DNA of 64,000 bases from Streptomonospora alba (GTDB lineage: Bacteria > Actinomycetota > Actinomycetes > Streptosporangiales > Streptosporangiaceae). The stretch's first letter is position 1. The number at the start of each line of letters is the position of its first letter. The stretch lies in assembly GCF_000826685.1 (NCBI RefSeq), contig NZ_JROO01000040.1, forward strand, positions 41,292 through 105,291, given 5' to 3'. Below are positions 29,764 through 38,093 of this stretch, piece after piece. A model generated the notes under the pieces. The model made no database searches and was not told the origin of the DNA. It was given only the letters and a program-made list of their open reading frames with translations. The translations under genes were made by a program, and so were the position numbers.

Positions 29764-29791
29764 ACACCGCGGACGCCCGCGGTGCGAACAA

Positions 29792-29835
29792 GAACGGCAG
29801 GGCCGCACCCCCGCGGGGGTGCGGCCCTGCCGTTC
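29792..29835. terminator. Bidirectional hairpin terminator
   Basis: A perfect 21-bp inverted repeat (29792-29812 and 29815-29835) lies between the convergent SulP gene and the acyl-CoA ligase gene. It can end transcription from both sides. Confidence 0.8.
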
Positions 29836-29865
29836 GCCGTCGGATACCCGGCACCGGGCCACGAG

Positions 29866-31404
29866 TCAGGGCCCGGACGGCCCGCGGTCCCCGGTCCGTG
29901 CGCCGTCCAAGCGAGCACGCAGGGCCTTCTTGTCGATCTTGCCGACTCCGCTGCGCGGCAGCGCGCCGGCGAAGTCGAACGACACCGGGATCTTGTAGCG
30001 GGCCAGCCGCTCCCCGAGGAACCGCCGCAGCTCGGAAGGGTCGGGGCGGTGGTCGGAGGCGGGCACCACCACCGCTGCGCCGGCCTCGCCCCACGTGCCG
30101 TCGGGGACGCCCACCACTGCGCACTCGCGCACGGCGGGGTGGGCGGCGAGGGCGGCCTCGACTTCCGCCGGATAGACGTTCTCCCCGCCGGTGACGTACA
30201 TGTCCTTCACTCTGTCGACGATGCGGAAGTACCCGTCGCCGTCGACCTCGGCGGCGTCTCCGGTGTGCAGCCACCCCTCGCGCAGCGCCGCGGCGGTCTC
30301 GTCAGGGCGGTTGCGGTAACCCGGGGTCACGTTGGGGCCCTCCACCAGCACCTCGGACGGACCCGGCCCGGGCTCGGCGGTGCGCACGTCGGTGAAGAAC
30401 GCGGCGACGCCGGCGCTGCCCGCCTTGTTCCCGCAGTCGGCCACGGGCAGCATCAGCGCTCCCGGGGCCGCCTCGGTCAGTCCGTAGCCCTGGACGAACG
30501 CGAGGCCGCGCGCCATGTACAGCTCGATGAGCGGCGGCGGCACCGGCGCGCCGCCGCACATCAGCAGGCGCAGACCGGAGAGGTCGGCCTCCTGCCATCG
30601 GGGCGAGCGGGCGATGCTCTCGTACATGGCGGGCACTCCGAACATCACCGTCACGCCCTCCTGCTCGATGAGGTCGAGGCTGCGCTCGGCGTCGAACCGC
30701 TCCTCCAGCAGCAGCCTCCCGCCCTTGAGCAGCACCGGCAGGCACAGCATGTTCAGCGCCGCTGTGTGGAACATCGGCGCGCTGACCAGGGCGGTGTCGG
30801 TGCTCAGAAGATCGGTGTCGACGACGGAGTTGACGCAGTTCCAGGTGACGTTGCCGTGGGTGAGCACCACTCCCTTGGGACGGCCGGTGGAGCCGGAGGT
30901 GTAGAGCAGCAGGAAGGGATCGTCGAGTTCGACGGGCCTGTCGATCTCCCCGCTCGGCGCCGTGGCCACGGCCCGCTCCAGGTCCTGCTCCCCGCCCCGG
31001 ACCTGATCGCCGCCGACGACCAGGAAGCCGCCCACCAGCCCGGCTCCGTAGAGCGCCTCGGCGTCGCCGCGGCGGTCGGCGTCGGCGACGAGCAGCACAG
31101 GCGCGCTGTCGGCCGCCAGCACCTCCAGCTCGGCGAACGCCAGGCGGGTGTTGAAGGGGGTGAACACCGCCCCCAGCAGCGCGGCGCCGAACATCGCCTC
31201 AAGGAACTCCGGCCGGTTGGCGCCCAGGTAGGCGATGCGGTCGCCTTTGGCCACCCCGCGCTCTTCCAGCGCGTGGGCCACCCGCCGGGAGCGCTCGTCG
31301 AGCTCCCGGTAGGCGGCCGCGCGGCCGGCGTGCACGACTGCGGTGCGCGCACCCGCCGCACGGCCGCGCCGGGCGGGCCAGGATCCGACGCCGTGGTTGC
31401 GCAT
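29866..31404 (-). CDS. AMP-forming acyl-CoA ligase, probably hydroxycinnamoyl-CoA synthetase
   Basis: ANL-superfamily ligase of 512 aa that activates a carboxylic acid as acyl-AMP and then acyl-CoA. Motifs: P-loop-like LLYTSGSTGRPKGVVLTHGN, YGLTEAAPG, the hinge and A8 region (GWLHTGDAAEVDG, then DRVKDMYVTGGENVYP), and the catalytic lysine in GVGKIDKKALR. It is third in a minus-strand run behind the hydratase-lyase and the MHS transporter, all governed by the MarR-type promoter region. The substrate ferulate/p-coumarate is therefore inferred from context, not from binding residues. ATG 31404 has GGGAGG 7 nt upstream. Confidence 0.88.
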   Translation of the reverse strand: MRNHGVGSWPARRGRAAGARTAVVHAGRAAAYRELDERSRRVAHALEERGVAKGDRIAYLGANRPEFLEAMFGAALLGAVFTPFNTRLAFAELEVLAADSAPVLLVADADRRGDAEALYGAGLVGGFLVVGGDQVRGGEQDLERAVATAPSGEIDRPVELDDPFLLLYTSGSTGRPKGVVLTHGNVTWNCVNSVVDTDLLSTDTALVSAPMFHTAALNMLCLPVLLKGGRLLLEERFDAERSLDLIEQEGVTVMFGVPAMYESIARSPRWQEADLSGLRLLMCGGAPVPPPLIELYMARGLAFVQGYGLTEAAPGALMLPVADCGNKAGSAGVAAFFTDVRTAEPGPGPSEVLVEGPNVTPGYRNRPDETAAALREGWLHTGDAAEVDGDGYFRIVDRVKDMYVTGGENVYPAEVEAALAAHPAVRECAVVGVPDGTWGEAGAAVVVPASDHRPDPSELRRFLGERLARYKIPVSFDFAGALPRSGVGKIDKKALRARLDGARTGDRGPSGP

Positions 31405-31453
31405 TGCGGCCTCCCAGGAACGTAGGGCTGAGTGCGGTGGCGGGCGGCGCGGG

Positions 31454-32776
31454 TCAGACGCGCCGGAGGTCGCGGCGGTAGGTCTCGGGGGTCAGCAGCA
31501 CCGCCAAGGTGGCCAGCAGCGCCATCCCCGCGAGGTAGAGGCTCACGGCGAACGACCCGCCTTGGGTGGCGAACAGGGCGGTGGCGACGATGGGCGCCAG
31601 TCCGCCGCCGATGACATTGCCCAGCTGGTAGCCGGTGGAGATGCCGCTGTAGCGCACGCGGGTGGGGAACAGCTCCGACAGCAGCGCGGGCAGCGGGCCG
31701 TACTGGGCGGAGACGACGATGATGGCCAGGCAGCAGGCCAGCAGCGCCCAGAGGATCGTCTCGCGCTCGAACATCGGGAAGAAGAACATCACCAGCACGA
31801 TCTGGGCGACGCCGCCGCCGATGAACACGCGCCGCCGCCCGAGCTTGTCGGACAGCGCCGACCAGCCCATGATGGCGGCCAGTTGGAGGGTGCTGGCGAG
31901 GATGACCACGACCAGCAGCGCGTCGCGTGAGTAGCTCAGCTCGGTGGTGCCGTAGGACAGCGTGTAGACCAGCACGATGTAGCCCAGGCCGGTCGATGCG
32001 GCGGTGGCGAACATGGCGCGCACGACGCCCAGCGGGTGGCGGAGCAGGATCTCCGACAGCGGTGCGAACCGCGGAGCGTCCTCGCTCTGCTGCCGTTTGC
32101 GCCGCTCCTCCTCGAACAGCGGGCTCTCGCTGATGCGCCGGCGGATCACATAGCCGACGACGATGAGCACCACGCTGGCGAGGAAGCCGATCCGCCACCC
32201 CCATTGGGCGAACGCCTCGGCTGTCATGGCCGAGGAGCCCAGCATGACGAGGTTGGCCGCGATCGCCCCGGCGGGCACGCCGAGCTGGGGCGCGGCTCCG
32301 AAGAGCCCGCGCCGTCCGGGCGGCGCGTGCTCCACGGCCATGAGCGCGGCGCCGCCCCATTCCGCACCCACGCCCAGTCCTTGGGCCAGGCGCAGCACGA
32401 CGAGCAGGATCGGGGCCGCGGCGCCGATCTGGGCGTAGGTGGGCAGCAGCCCGATCAGGACCGTGGCCACGCCCATGACCAGGAGGGAGACCACGAGCAT
32501 CCGTTTGCGGCCGAGGGCCCGGTCGCCCAGGTGGCCGGCGATGATCCCGCCGAGGGGGCGGGCGATGAACCCGACGGCGAACGTGGAGAGCGCGGCCAGT
32601 TGGCTGGCGAGGGCGTTGTCGGAGGGGAAGAACTGAGGGCCGAAGACGAGCGCGGCCGCGGCACCGTAGAGGAAGAAGTCGTACCACTCGATGCTGGTGC
32701 CGATGAAGCTGGCGAGGGCGATCTTGCGGGCTTCGCGCTGCTGCGAGGCGTCGGTGGAGGGGGGCGTACCGGTCAC
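31454..32776 (-). CDS. MFS transporter of the metabolite:H+ symporter (MHS) family
   Basis: A 440-aa, 12-helix transporter. The MHS family start SFIGTSIEWYDFFLYGAAAA, the loop GHLGDRALGRKRML and LRLAQGLGVGAEWGGAALM, and the second-half motif SALSDKLGRRR are present. MHS members import shikimate, citrate, proline/betaine or aromatic acids with protons. It lies between the hydroxycinnamoyl-CoA hydratase-lyase and the ligase, so it probably imports hydroxycinnamic acids, like CouT in Rhodococcus (assignment by context). The start is GTG 32776 with GGAG 6 nt upstream. Confidence 0.9.
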   Translation of the reverse strand: MTGTPPSTDASQQREARKIALASFIGTSIEWYDFFLYGAAAALVFGPQFFPSDNALASQLAALSTFAVGFIARPLGGIIAGHLGDRALGRKRMLVVSLLVMGVATVLIGLLPTYAQIGAAAPILLVVLRLAQGLGVGAEWGGAALMAVEHAPPGRRGLFGAAPQLGVPAGAIAANLVMLGSSAMTAEAFAQWGWRIGFLASVVLIVVGYVIRRRISESPLFEEERRKRQQSEDAPRFAPLSEILLRHPLGVVRAMFATAASTGLGYIVLVYTLSYGTTELSYSRDALLVVVILASTLQLAAIMGWSALSDKLGRRRVFIGGGVAQIVLVMFFFPMFERETILWALLACCLAIIVVSAQYGPLPALLSELFPTRVRYSGISTGYQLGNVIGGGLAPIVATALFATQGGSFAVSLYLAGMALLATLAVLLTPETYRRDLRRV

Positions 32777-32878
32777 GGTGTCTCCGTTCCAGGAGGGGGA
32801 TGTGCCCCTGTGCGAAGGGCCGCGGCGGGGGACGGGGCCGGGGCCCTTCCCGTCCCCCGGGGCCGTGGCGGCACGGAC

Positions 32879-33742
32879 TCAGCCGCGCGCGTAGCGGCCC
32901 AGGCCCGGCCGGAAGCTCTTGGCGTCGAGGAACTGCTCCATGCCCTGGCTGCGCCCTTGTTCGGGGTCGAGGAACTGCGACTGCTCCAGCTTGGCGTAGA
33001 GGTAGTCCTCGGCCTGGTCCCAGGGCATCTCGGCGGCGAGCTTGTAGCCGGTCTTGGCGGCCCGCAGGACGACGGGGTTCATGTGGGCCAGGCGCAGGGC
33101 GAGATCGCGGGTCCGCTCGCGCAGGCGCTCGCCCGGAACGGCCTCGTTGACCAGGCGCATGCGCTCGGCCGCCCGTCCGTCGAAGGCCTCGCCGGTCATG
33201 ATGTGGTACAGCGCGTCGCGCTGCGGCACGAGCGCCGCGAGCGCCCGGCTGACCACGCCGCCGGGCGGGATGCCCCAGTTGATCTCCGAGAGGCCGAAGC
33301 CCGCGTCCTCGTCGGCGACGGCCAGGTCGCAGGCCACGAGCGGGGTGAACGCGCCGCCGAAGCACCAGCCGTTGACCATGGCCACGGTCGGTTTGGAGTA
33401 GGTGGACAGCCGCCGCCACTGCCATTCCGCTGCGGTCCGGCGCACGCGGTTCTGCAGCGCGGGGTCACCGGAGGCGTCGACCTCGCGGAAGTACTCCTTG
33501 AGGTCCATCCCGGCGCTCCACGAGTCTCCCGCGCCCGTGAGGACCAGGACGCGGCAGCGCTCGTCGCCCTCCAGCGCGTCGAGGGTGGCGACCATCTCCT
33601 CGTTGAGGCGGGGATTCATCGCGTTGCGCTTGTCGGGCCGGTTGAGCGTCACCCAGGCGATGCCTTCGTCGAACTCGACGAGGACCGCCTCCCCCCAGGG
33701 CGGGGACGAGCCGTCGTGCGCGGCCCTGTCCGCAGACTCCAT
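32879..33742 (-). CDS. ech: p-Hydroxycinnamoyl-CoA hydratase/lyase (feruloyl-CoA hydratase/lyase)
   Basis: Crotonase-superfamily enzyme of 287 aa that hydrates feruloyl- or p-coumaroyl-CoA and cleaves it to vanillin or 4-hydroxybenzaldehyde plus acetyl-CoA. It follows the Pseudomonas HCHL sequence closely (recalled, not searched): GAGDSWSAGMDLKEYFREVD, KPTVAMVNGWCFGGAFTPLV, FGLSEINWGIPPGGV, EDYLYAKLEQS and RPGLGRYARG. The catalytic Glu (E143 in Pseudomonas) is Glu153 and Tyr239 is Tyr249, but Ser123 is replaced by Thr133. ATG 33742 has AAGGAG 6 nt upstream. First gene of the operon; no vanillin dehydrogenase is visible in this window. Confidence 0.93.
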   Translation of the reverse strand: MESADRAAHDGSSPPWGEAVLVEFDEGIAWVTLNRPDKRNAMNPRLNEEMVATLDALEGDERCRVLVLTGAGDSWSAGMDLKEYFREVDASGDPALQNRVRRTAAEWQWRRLSTYSKPTVAMVNGWCFGGAFTPLVACDLAVADEDAGFGLSEINWGIPPGGVVSRALAALVPQRDALYHIMTGEAFDGRAAERMRLVNEAVPGERLRERTRDLALRLAHMNPVVLRAAKTGYKLAAEMPWDQAEDYLYAKLEQSQFLDPEQGRSQGMEQFLDAKSFRPGLGRYARG

Positions 33743-33750
33743 GTCAAACT

Positions 33751-33807
33751 CCTTGATATAAGGGACCTTGATGAATATGTAGCAAGGACCTTGATAATGT
33801 GTCAATC
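33751..33807. promoter_or_regulatory. Divergent promoter and MarR-type operator region
   Basis: The gap between the hydratase-lyase and marR genes is AT-rich and repetitive. CCTTGAT occurs at 33751, 33766 and 33789, with CAAGG inverted at 33783-33787, and TTGATAATGTGTCAA (33791-33805) is an imperfect palindrome. On the minus strand TTGACA (33800-33805) and TACATA (33776-33781) are 18 nt apart, a good promoter for the hydratase-lyase operon. On the plus strand TAATGT (33795-33800) lies 7 nt before marR. A MarR dimer here would block both. Confidence 0.7.
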
Positions 33808-34290
33808 ATGATCGAATCCGCTCGTGCGCAGGTCACGACCGAGGAATCCGAACCGCGCATCATCTACCTGGTCAAACGGATCGAGCTGATCGCCCGTGCA
33901 CACCTGGACGGCGTCACCCGCGAGCACGGGCTGACCACCCTGCAGTACACGGCCCTGAGCGTGCTGCGGGCCCAGCCCGGGCTGTCCGCCGCGCAGCTGG
34001 CCCGGCGCTCCTTCGTCAGCCCGCAGGCGATGACCGAGATGGTGGGCGCGCTGGAGGCCAAGGCGATGATCCGCCGCGAGCCCGACCCGGAGAACCGGCG
34101 CGTGCTACGCGCCTACCTGACCGACGAGGGCCGCGCGGCCCTGGAGGCCTGCGACCGCGGGGCCGACCTCCTGGAGGAGCGCATGCTGCGCGACGTCGCG
34201 CCCGAGGACGCCGCCGCCCTGCGCCGCGCCCTCACCACCTGCGCCTCCGGCCTCACCGCGTTCACCGCGGCGGAGGCGGCGCACGCCTGA
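33808..34290 (+). CDS. MarR family transcriptional regulator
   Basis: A 160-aa winged-helix regulator. The recognition region AQLARRSFVSPQAMTEMVGAL and the wing REPDPENRRVLRAYLTDEG are typical. It sits divergent from a hydratase-lyase/transporter/ligase operon across a short repeat-containing region, the arrangement of CouR/FerC-type regulators that release DNA on binding hydroxycinnamoyl-CoA. That ligand is inferred. ATG 33808 lacks an SD and has TAATGT 7 nt upstream, so it is probably leaderless; a GTG at 33799 lies inside the operator and is less likely. Confidence 0.9.
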   Translation: MIESARAQVTTEESEPRIIYLVKRIELIARAHLDGVTREHGLTTLQYTALSVLRAQPGLSAAQLARRSFVSPQAMTEMVGALEAKAMIRREPDPENRRVLRAYLTDEGRAALEACDRGADLLEERMLRDVAPEDAAALRRALTTCASGLTAFTAAEAAHA

Positions 34291-34495
34291 GGTTCCGGTC
34301 TGCACGGCGGCTGCCGCACGCCGGTCTGCCGCCGCCGCTCGCGGCGGCCGTGCGACGCGCGATTCCCCCGCTGCGAGCTGGTCGGGTGCCGGTTGTGTGC
34401 CGGTCTTGTCCCGAGTGGCGGGCGCGCCGTATTTTCGTGGCACCCAGGTACCCGGGGACGATACGCACGCCGCCGCTGTCAGGAGAGAAGTCGCC

Positions 34496-36067
34496 ATGGA
34501 AACCGCCCTTACGCCGCTGGAGTTCGCCCGCCGTACGCGCAGGCTGCATCCGCAGCGCGAAGCGGTCGTCGACCAGGGCACGCGGCTGACCTACGAGCAG
34601 TTCTTCGACCGCTGCGACCGCTGGTCGGCCGCGCTGGAGCGGATGGGCGTGGGCAAGGGCGACCGCGTCGCCTACATCGCCCCCAACACCCACGCGCAGC
34701 TGGAGTCCTTCTACGCCGTGCCGCAGCTGGGCGCGGTACTGGTGCCGATCAACTACCGGCTCTCCGCCGACGACTTCGTCTACATCGTCAACCACTCCGG
34801 CGCCACGGTGCTGTGCGCGCACTCCGACCAGCTGGCCGTGGTCGACGGCGTGCGCGACCAGATGCCCGGCGTGCAGCACTTCGTCGCGCTGGAGGGCTCC
34901 GGCGAGGGCTGGCAGGACTACGAGTCCCTCGTCGCCGCCGCGCAGCCGCAGTTCACACGGCCCGAGATCGCCGAGACCGACCTGCTGACGATCAACTACA
35001 CCAGCGGCACCACAGCCCGCCCCAAGGGCGTGATGATCACCCACCGCAACGCCTACATGAACGTGGTGGGCACGCTGCTGCACCTGCGCATCGGACTCGG
35101 CGAGCGCTACCTGTGGACGCTGCCGATGTTCCACGCGAACGGGTGGACCTACACCTGGACGGTCACCGCGGCGGCCGCCGCACACGTGTGCCTGCGCGCC
35201 ATCGACCCCGGCCGCGTGTTCGACCTGATCCGCGAGGAGGGCGTCACCTGGCTGTGCGCGGCGCCGACGGTGCTGATCACCCTGGCCAACACCCCCGAGG
35301 AGGTCCGCGGCGCGGTCCCGCCCGGCGTGCACGTGGTCACCGCCGGGGCCTCCCCCGCCGCCGACACCATCGAGCGGCTGGAGGGCACCTTCGGCTGGTC
35401 GGTCACCCACGTCTACGGGCTCACCGAGACCACGCCGTTCATCACCGTGTGCGAGCCCTGGCCCGAGCACGCCGACCTGGCCGGCAACGAGCGCGCGGCG
35501 GTCAAGGCGCGCCAGGGCGTCGAGCTGATCACCTCCGGCGAGCTGAAGGTCCTCGACTCCGAAGGCGGCGAGGTGCCCTGGGACGGCACGACGGTCGGCG
35601 AGATCGCGGTGCGCGGCAACGTCGTGATGGCCGGCTACTACCAGGACCCCGAGGCCACCGAGAAGGTGATGGGCGACGGCTGGTTCCGCACCGGCGACGC
35701 CGCGGTCACCCACCCCGACGGGTTCGTCGAGATCCAGGACCGCATCAAGGACGTCATCATCTCCGGCGGCGAGAACATCTCCTCCATCGAGGTCGAGGGC
35801 GTCCTGCTGCGCCACCCCGCCGTCCTGGAGGCGGCGATCGTCGGCGTGCCGCACGAGCGCTGGGGCGAGACGCCCAAGGCCTCGGTGGTCCTGCGTGAGG
35901 GGGCCGCGACCACCGAGGAGGAGCTGATCGGCTTCGCCCGCGACAACCTGGCGCACTTCAAGGCGCCCACGCAGGTGGAGTTCGTGGACCAGCTGCCCAA
36001 GACGGCAACCGGCAAGATCCAGAAGTACGTGCTGCGCAAGGGTGCCTCGGCGGTGTCCAGCCAGTAG
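34496..36067 (+). CDS. Acyl-CoA synthetase (AMP-forming), second copy
   Basis: A 523-aa ANL ligase of the AlkK/medium-chain fatty-acyl type. Motifs: TINYTSGTTARPKGVMITHR, VTHVYGLTETTPFITVCEPW, the hinge region (GDGWFRTGDAAVTHPD, then DRIKDVIISGGENISSIE), and LPKTATGKIQKYVLRK with the catalytic lysine. It differs clearly from the ligase at 29.9-31.4 kb. ATG 34496 has GGAGAG 9 nt upstream; a 33-residue extension without RBS is rejected. It is downstream of marR on the plus strand, separated by 205 bp, so co-regulation is uncertain. The substrate could be an aromatic or fatty acid. Confidence 0.9.
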   Translation: METALTPLEFARRTRRLHPQREAVVDQGTRLTYEQFFDRCDRWSAALERMGVGKGDRVAYIAPNTHAQLESFYAVPQLGAVLVPINYRLSADDFVYIVNHSGATVLCAHSDQLAVVDGVRDQMPGVQHFVALEGSGEGWQDYESLVAAAQPQFTRPEIAETDLLTINYTSGTTARPKGVMITHRNAYMNVVGTLLHLRIGLGERYLWTLPMFHANGWTYTWTVTAAAAAHVCLRAIDPGRVFDLIREEGVTWLCAAPTVLITLANTPEEVRGAVPPGVHVVTAGASPAADTIERLEGTFGWSVTHVYGLTETTPFITVCEPWPEHADLAGNERAAVKARQGVELITSGELKVLDSEGGEVPWDGTTVGEIAVRGNVVMAGYYQDPEATEKVMGDGWFRTGDAAVTHPDGFVEIQDRIKDVIISGGENISSIEVEGVLLRHPAVLEAAIVGVPHERWGETPKASVVLREGAATTEEELIGFARDNLAHFKAPTQVEFVDQLPKTATGKIQKYVLRKGASAVSSQ

Positions 36068-36097
36068 CCTCCCCGCAGCCGCCGGGCTGCACGTGCG

Positions 36098-36130
36098 GGC
36101 GGCCGTGGCGCCGACGCCGCCACGGCCGCC
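36098..36130. terminator. Bidirectional hairpin terminator
   Basis: A 13-bp perfect stem (36098-36110 and 36118-36130) with a 7-nt loop lies between the convergent ligase and oxidoreductase genes. Confidence 0.65.
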
Positions 36131-36149
36131 GGCGCCACGACTGCGCCGC

Positions 36150-37106
36150 TCAGGCCTCGCCGGCCACGTCGATCACGAGCTTGCCGGTGGTGCGGCCCGT
36201 CTCGCCCGCGCGGTGGGCGTCGGCGATCCGTTCCAGGGGGAAGACCTCGCTGATGTGCGGGCGCAGGCGGCCCGAGTCCGCGAGGTCGGCGACGGCCGTC
36301 ATACCGGCGTGGTCGGACTCCACCAGCATGGGCTTGGCGTGCACGCCGCGCTGATCGGCCTCGTCGAGCAGCCCCTCGGGAGGGATCGGCAGGATCGTGA
36401 CCATCGTGCCGCCGCCGCGCAGCACGCGCAGCGAGCGGAAGGCGTTGTCGCCGCCGATGGTGTCGAGCACGGCGTCGGCCTTGTCGACCACCTCGGTGAA
36501 GTCGGTCTCGCGGTAGTCGATGGGCTCGTCGACCCCGACCCCGCGCAGGAAGTCGTGCTTGCCGGCGCTTGCGGTGCCGAAGACGCGGGCGCCCAGGGAC
36601 GTGGCGATCTGCGCTGCGAAGTGTCCGACGCCGCCCGCGGCCGCGTGGACGAGCACGCGGTGGCCCGACTCCACGTGCGCGGTGTCCACCAGGGCCTGCC
36701 AGGCGGTCAGCGCCGCGAGCGGTATGGCACCGGCCTCCACGTGGCTCAGCCCTCGGGGCTTGCGTGCGAAGGAGCGCGCGGGGCCGACCGCGTACTCGGC
36801 GAAGGCGCCCGCCCCGTAGGGGTAGGGCAGCATCCCGAAGACCTCGTCGCCCGGCTCGAGTACGGTCACGCCGATCCCCACGGCCTCGACCACGCCCGAG
36901 ACGTCCCAGCCCAGCACGTAGGGCGGATCGCCGAGGAACAGGCGATCGGAGCGGTGCTTCCAATCGGTGGGGTTGAGCCCGGCAGCGTGCACCCGCACCA
37001 GGACCTGCGAGGGGCCGGGCCGGGGCACGTCGAGCTCCACTTCGTGGAGCACCTCGGGGCCACCGTGGGCGTTCTGCGACATTGCGCGCATGGTTTTGGC
37101 GGTCAT
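36150..37106 (-). CDS. MDR-family NAD(P)-dependent quinone oxidoreductase-like protein
   Basis: A 318-aa medium-chain dehydrogenase/reductase of the zinc-free quinone reductase type. The N-terminal GroES-like fold has HAAGLNPTDWKHRSDRLF and LGWDVSGVVEAVG. The cofactor loop is VLVHAAAGGVGHFAAQIA, and the C-terminal RTTGKLVIDV is typical. The structural zinc cysteines are missing. ATG 37106 is preceded by GAGAGG; the longer in-frame extension of 58 residues is arginine/alanine-rich and not part of the fold. Substrate unknown; it may or may not belong to the aromatic catabolic neighbourhood, since it is convergent with the ligase. Confidence 0.9.
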   Translation of the reverse strand: MTAKTMRAMSQNAHGGPEVLHEVELDVPRPGPSQVLVRVHAAGLNPTDWKHRSDRLFLGDPPYVLGWDVSGVVEAVGIGVTVLEPGDEVFGMLPYPYGAGAFAEYAVGPARSFARKPRGLSHVEAGAIPLAALTAWQALVDTAHVESGHRVLVHAAAGGVGHFAAQIATSLGARVFGTASAGKHDFLRGVGVDEPIDYRETDFTEVVDKADAVLDTIGGDNAFRSLRVLRGGGTMVTILPIPPEGLLDEADQRGVHAKPMLVESDHAGMTAVADLADSGRLRPHISEVFPLERIADAHRAGETGRTTGKLVIDVAGEA

Positions 37107-37300
37107 ACCTTCAGCCTCTCGTGACCGGGCCGTGCGGCAAAACGAACGGGCCGCGGCGGTGCGCCCGCGTATGGCCCCGGCCCGCGCCGCAGCGGGCCGG
37201 GCGCGGCAGGGCGGTGCCGAGGCGCGCCGGATGGTCCGCGCGTGCCCGGCGGCCAGCCGTCGACCGGCCGCCGCGTTCATGCGCGGCGAGCGCTACCGCC

Positions 37301-37702
37301 TCAGGCGTTGCCGCTGCTGCCCGCCAGCGAGAACGCGCGCAGGTCCTCGGGCATCCCCTCGCGGACCTTGCCCATCACGTTGCCGGTGGTCGCCTCGTCG
37401 AGCAGTTCGAACACCACGCGGGCGGCGAAGGCGGCCTTCGGCTCGTCGGCGTGGGCGCGCTCGGCCACGCGGCGGACGAACTCGTCCTGGCCGAACCGCT
37501 GGGTGGGCACCCACTGCTCGGTGACGCGCCGGACGTTCTCGCCGATCTCCTGCGGGAGCTGAGCGGCGAGATCGTCGGCGAGGTCGGGGTTGATCCGCTC
37601 GGCGATGGTCTCCAGCGTCGCCCGGGTGAACGCCTGGGCGGCGCCGCGGCTGTCGAGGTGGGCGCGATCCTGTACCTGACCGATGAAGGCGTCGTGCTTC
37701 AT
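37301..37702 (-). CDS. DUF2267 family protein
   Basis: A 133-aa helical protein of the DUF2267 family. It begins MKHDAFIGQVQDRAHLDSRG, has TRATLETIAERINPDLADDL in the first repeat, and QDEFVRRVAERAHADE with ARVVFELLDEATTG in the second. DUF2267 is a duplicated helical bundle of unknown function, often near stress genes. ATG 37702 has GGAGGG close upstream. It is divergent from a second DUF2267 gene with a fused domain. Confidence 0.9.
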   Translation of the reverse strand: MKHDAFIGQVQDRAHLDSRGAAQAFTRATLETIAERINPDLADDLAAQLPQEIGENVRRVTEQWVPTQRFGQDEFVRRVAERAHADEPKAAFAARVVFELLDEATTGNVMGKVREGMPEDLRAFSLAGSSGNA

Positions 37703-38093
37703 GTCCCCCTCCAGTCCGTCGTGGAAGCGGTACCGACCGGTTCTGCGCCGTTCACCGGACGGCCTGACTTGTCGCAGGTCCGCTACCACCAGATGCGCAG
37801 GCTATGCACCCGCGACGGCGCACTCGCCCGACCGAGGGGACCTGGCCCCGCTCACGCCCCTCCGCTGCCGCCACTGCCCCCGGCCCCCGGACCGGCGCGC
37901 TGCCTGCGGTTCCGCCCTACCCCGCGCCGGTTTCACCGCACCGCGTCGGGTTAGTCGGCCCACAAGCCGCGGGTGCGGCGCCGACGAGCGACCGCCGCCC
38001 CGACCGCGCCCGGCGCGGCGCGCTCCGGCGGCGGCGCGGCGGTCCGCCCGGCGCCCGCCCCGGCCCCGTGCAGCCGAATCGAGAGGTGGGCCG
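37703..38093. other. Divergent intergenic region of the two DUF2267 genes, 391 bp
   Basis: It must contain both promoters. I see no canonical -35/-10 pair or clear operator, and no gene. Confidence 0.4.
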
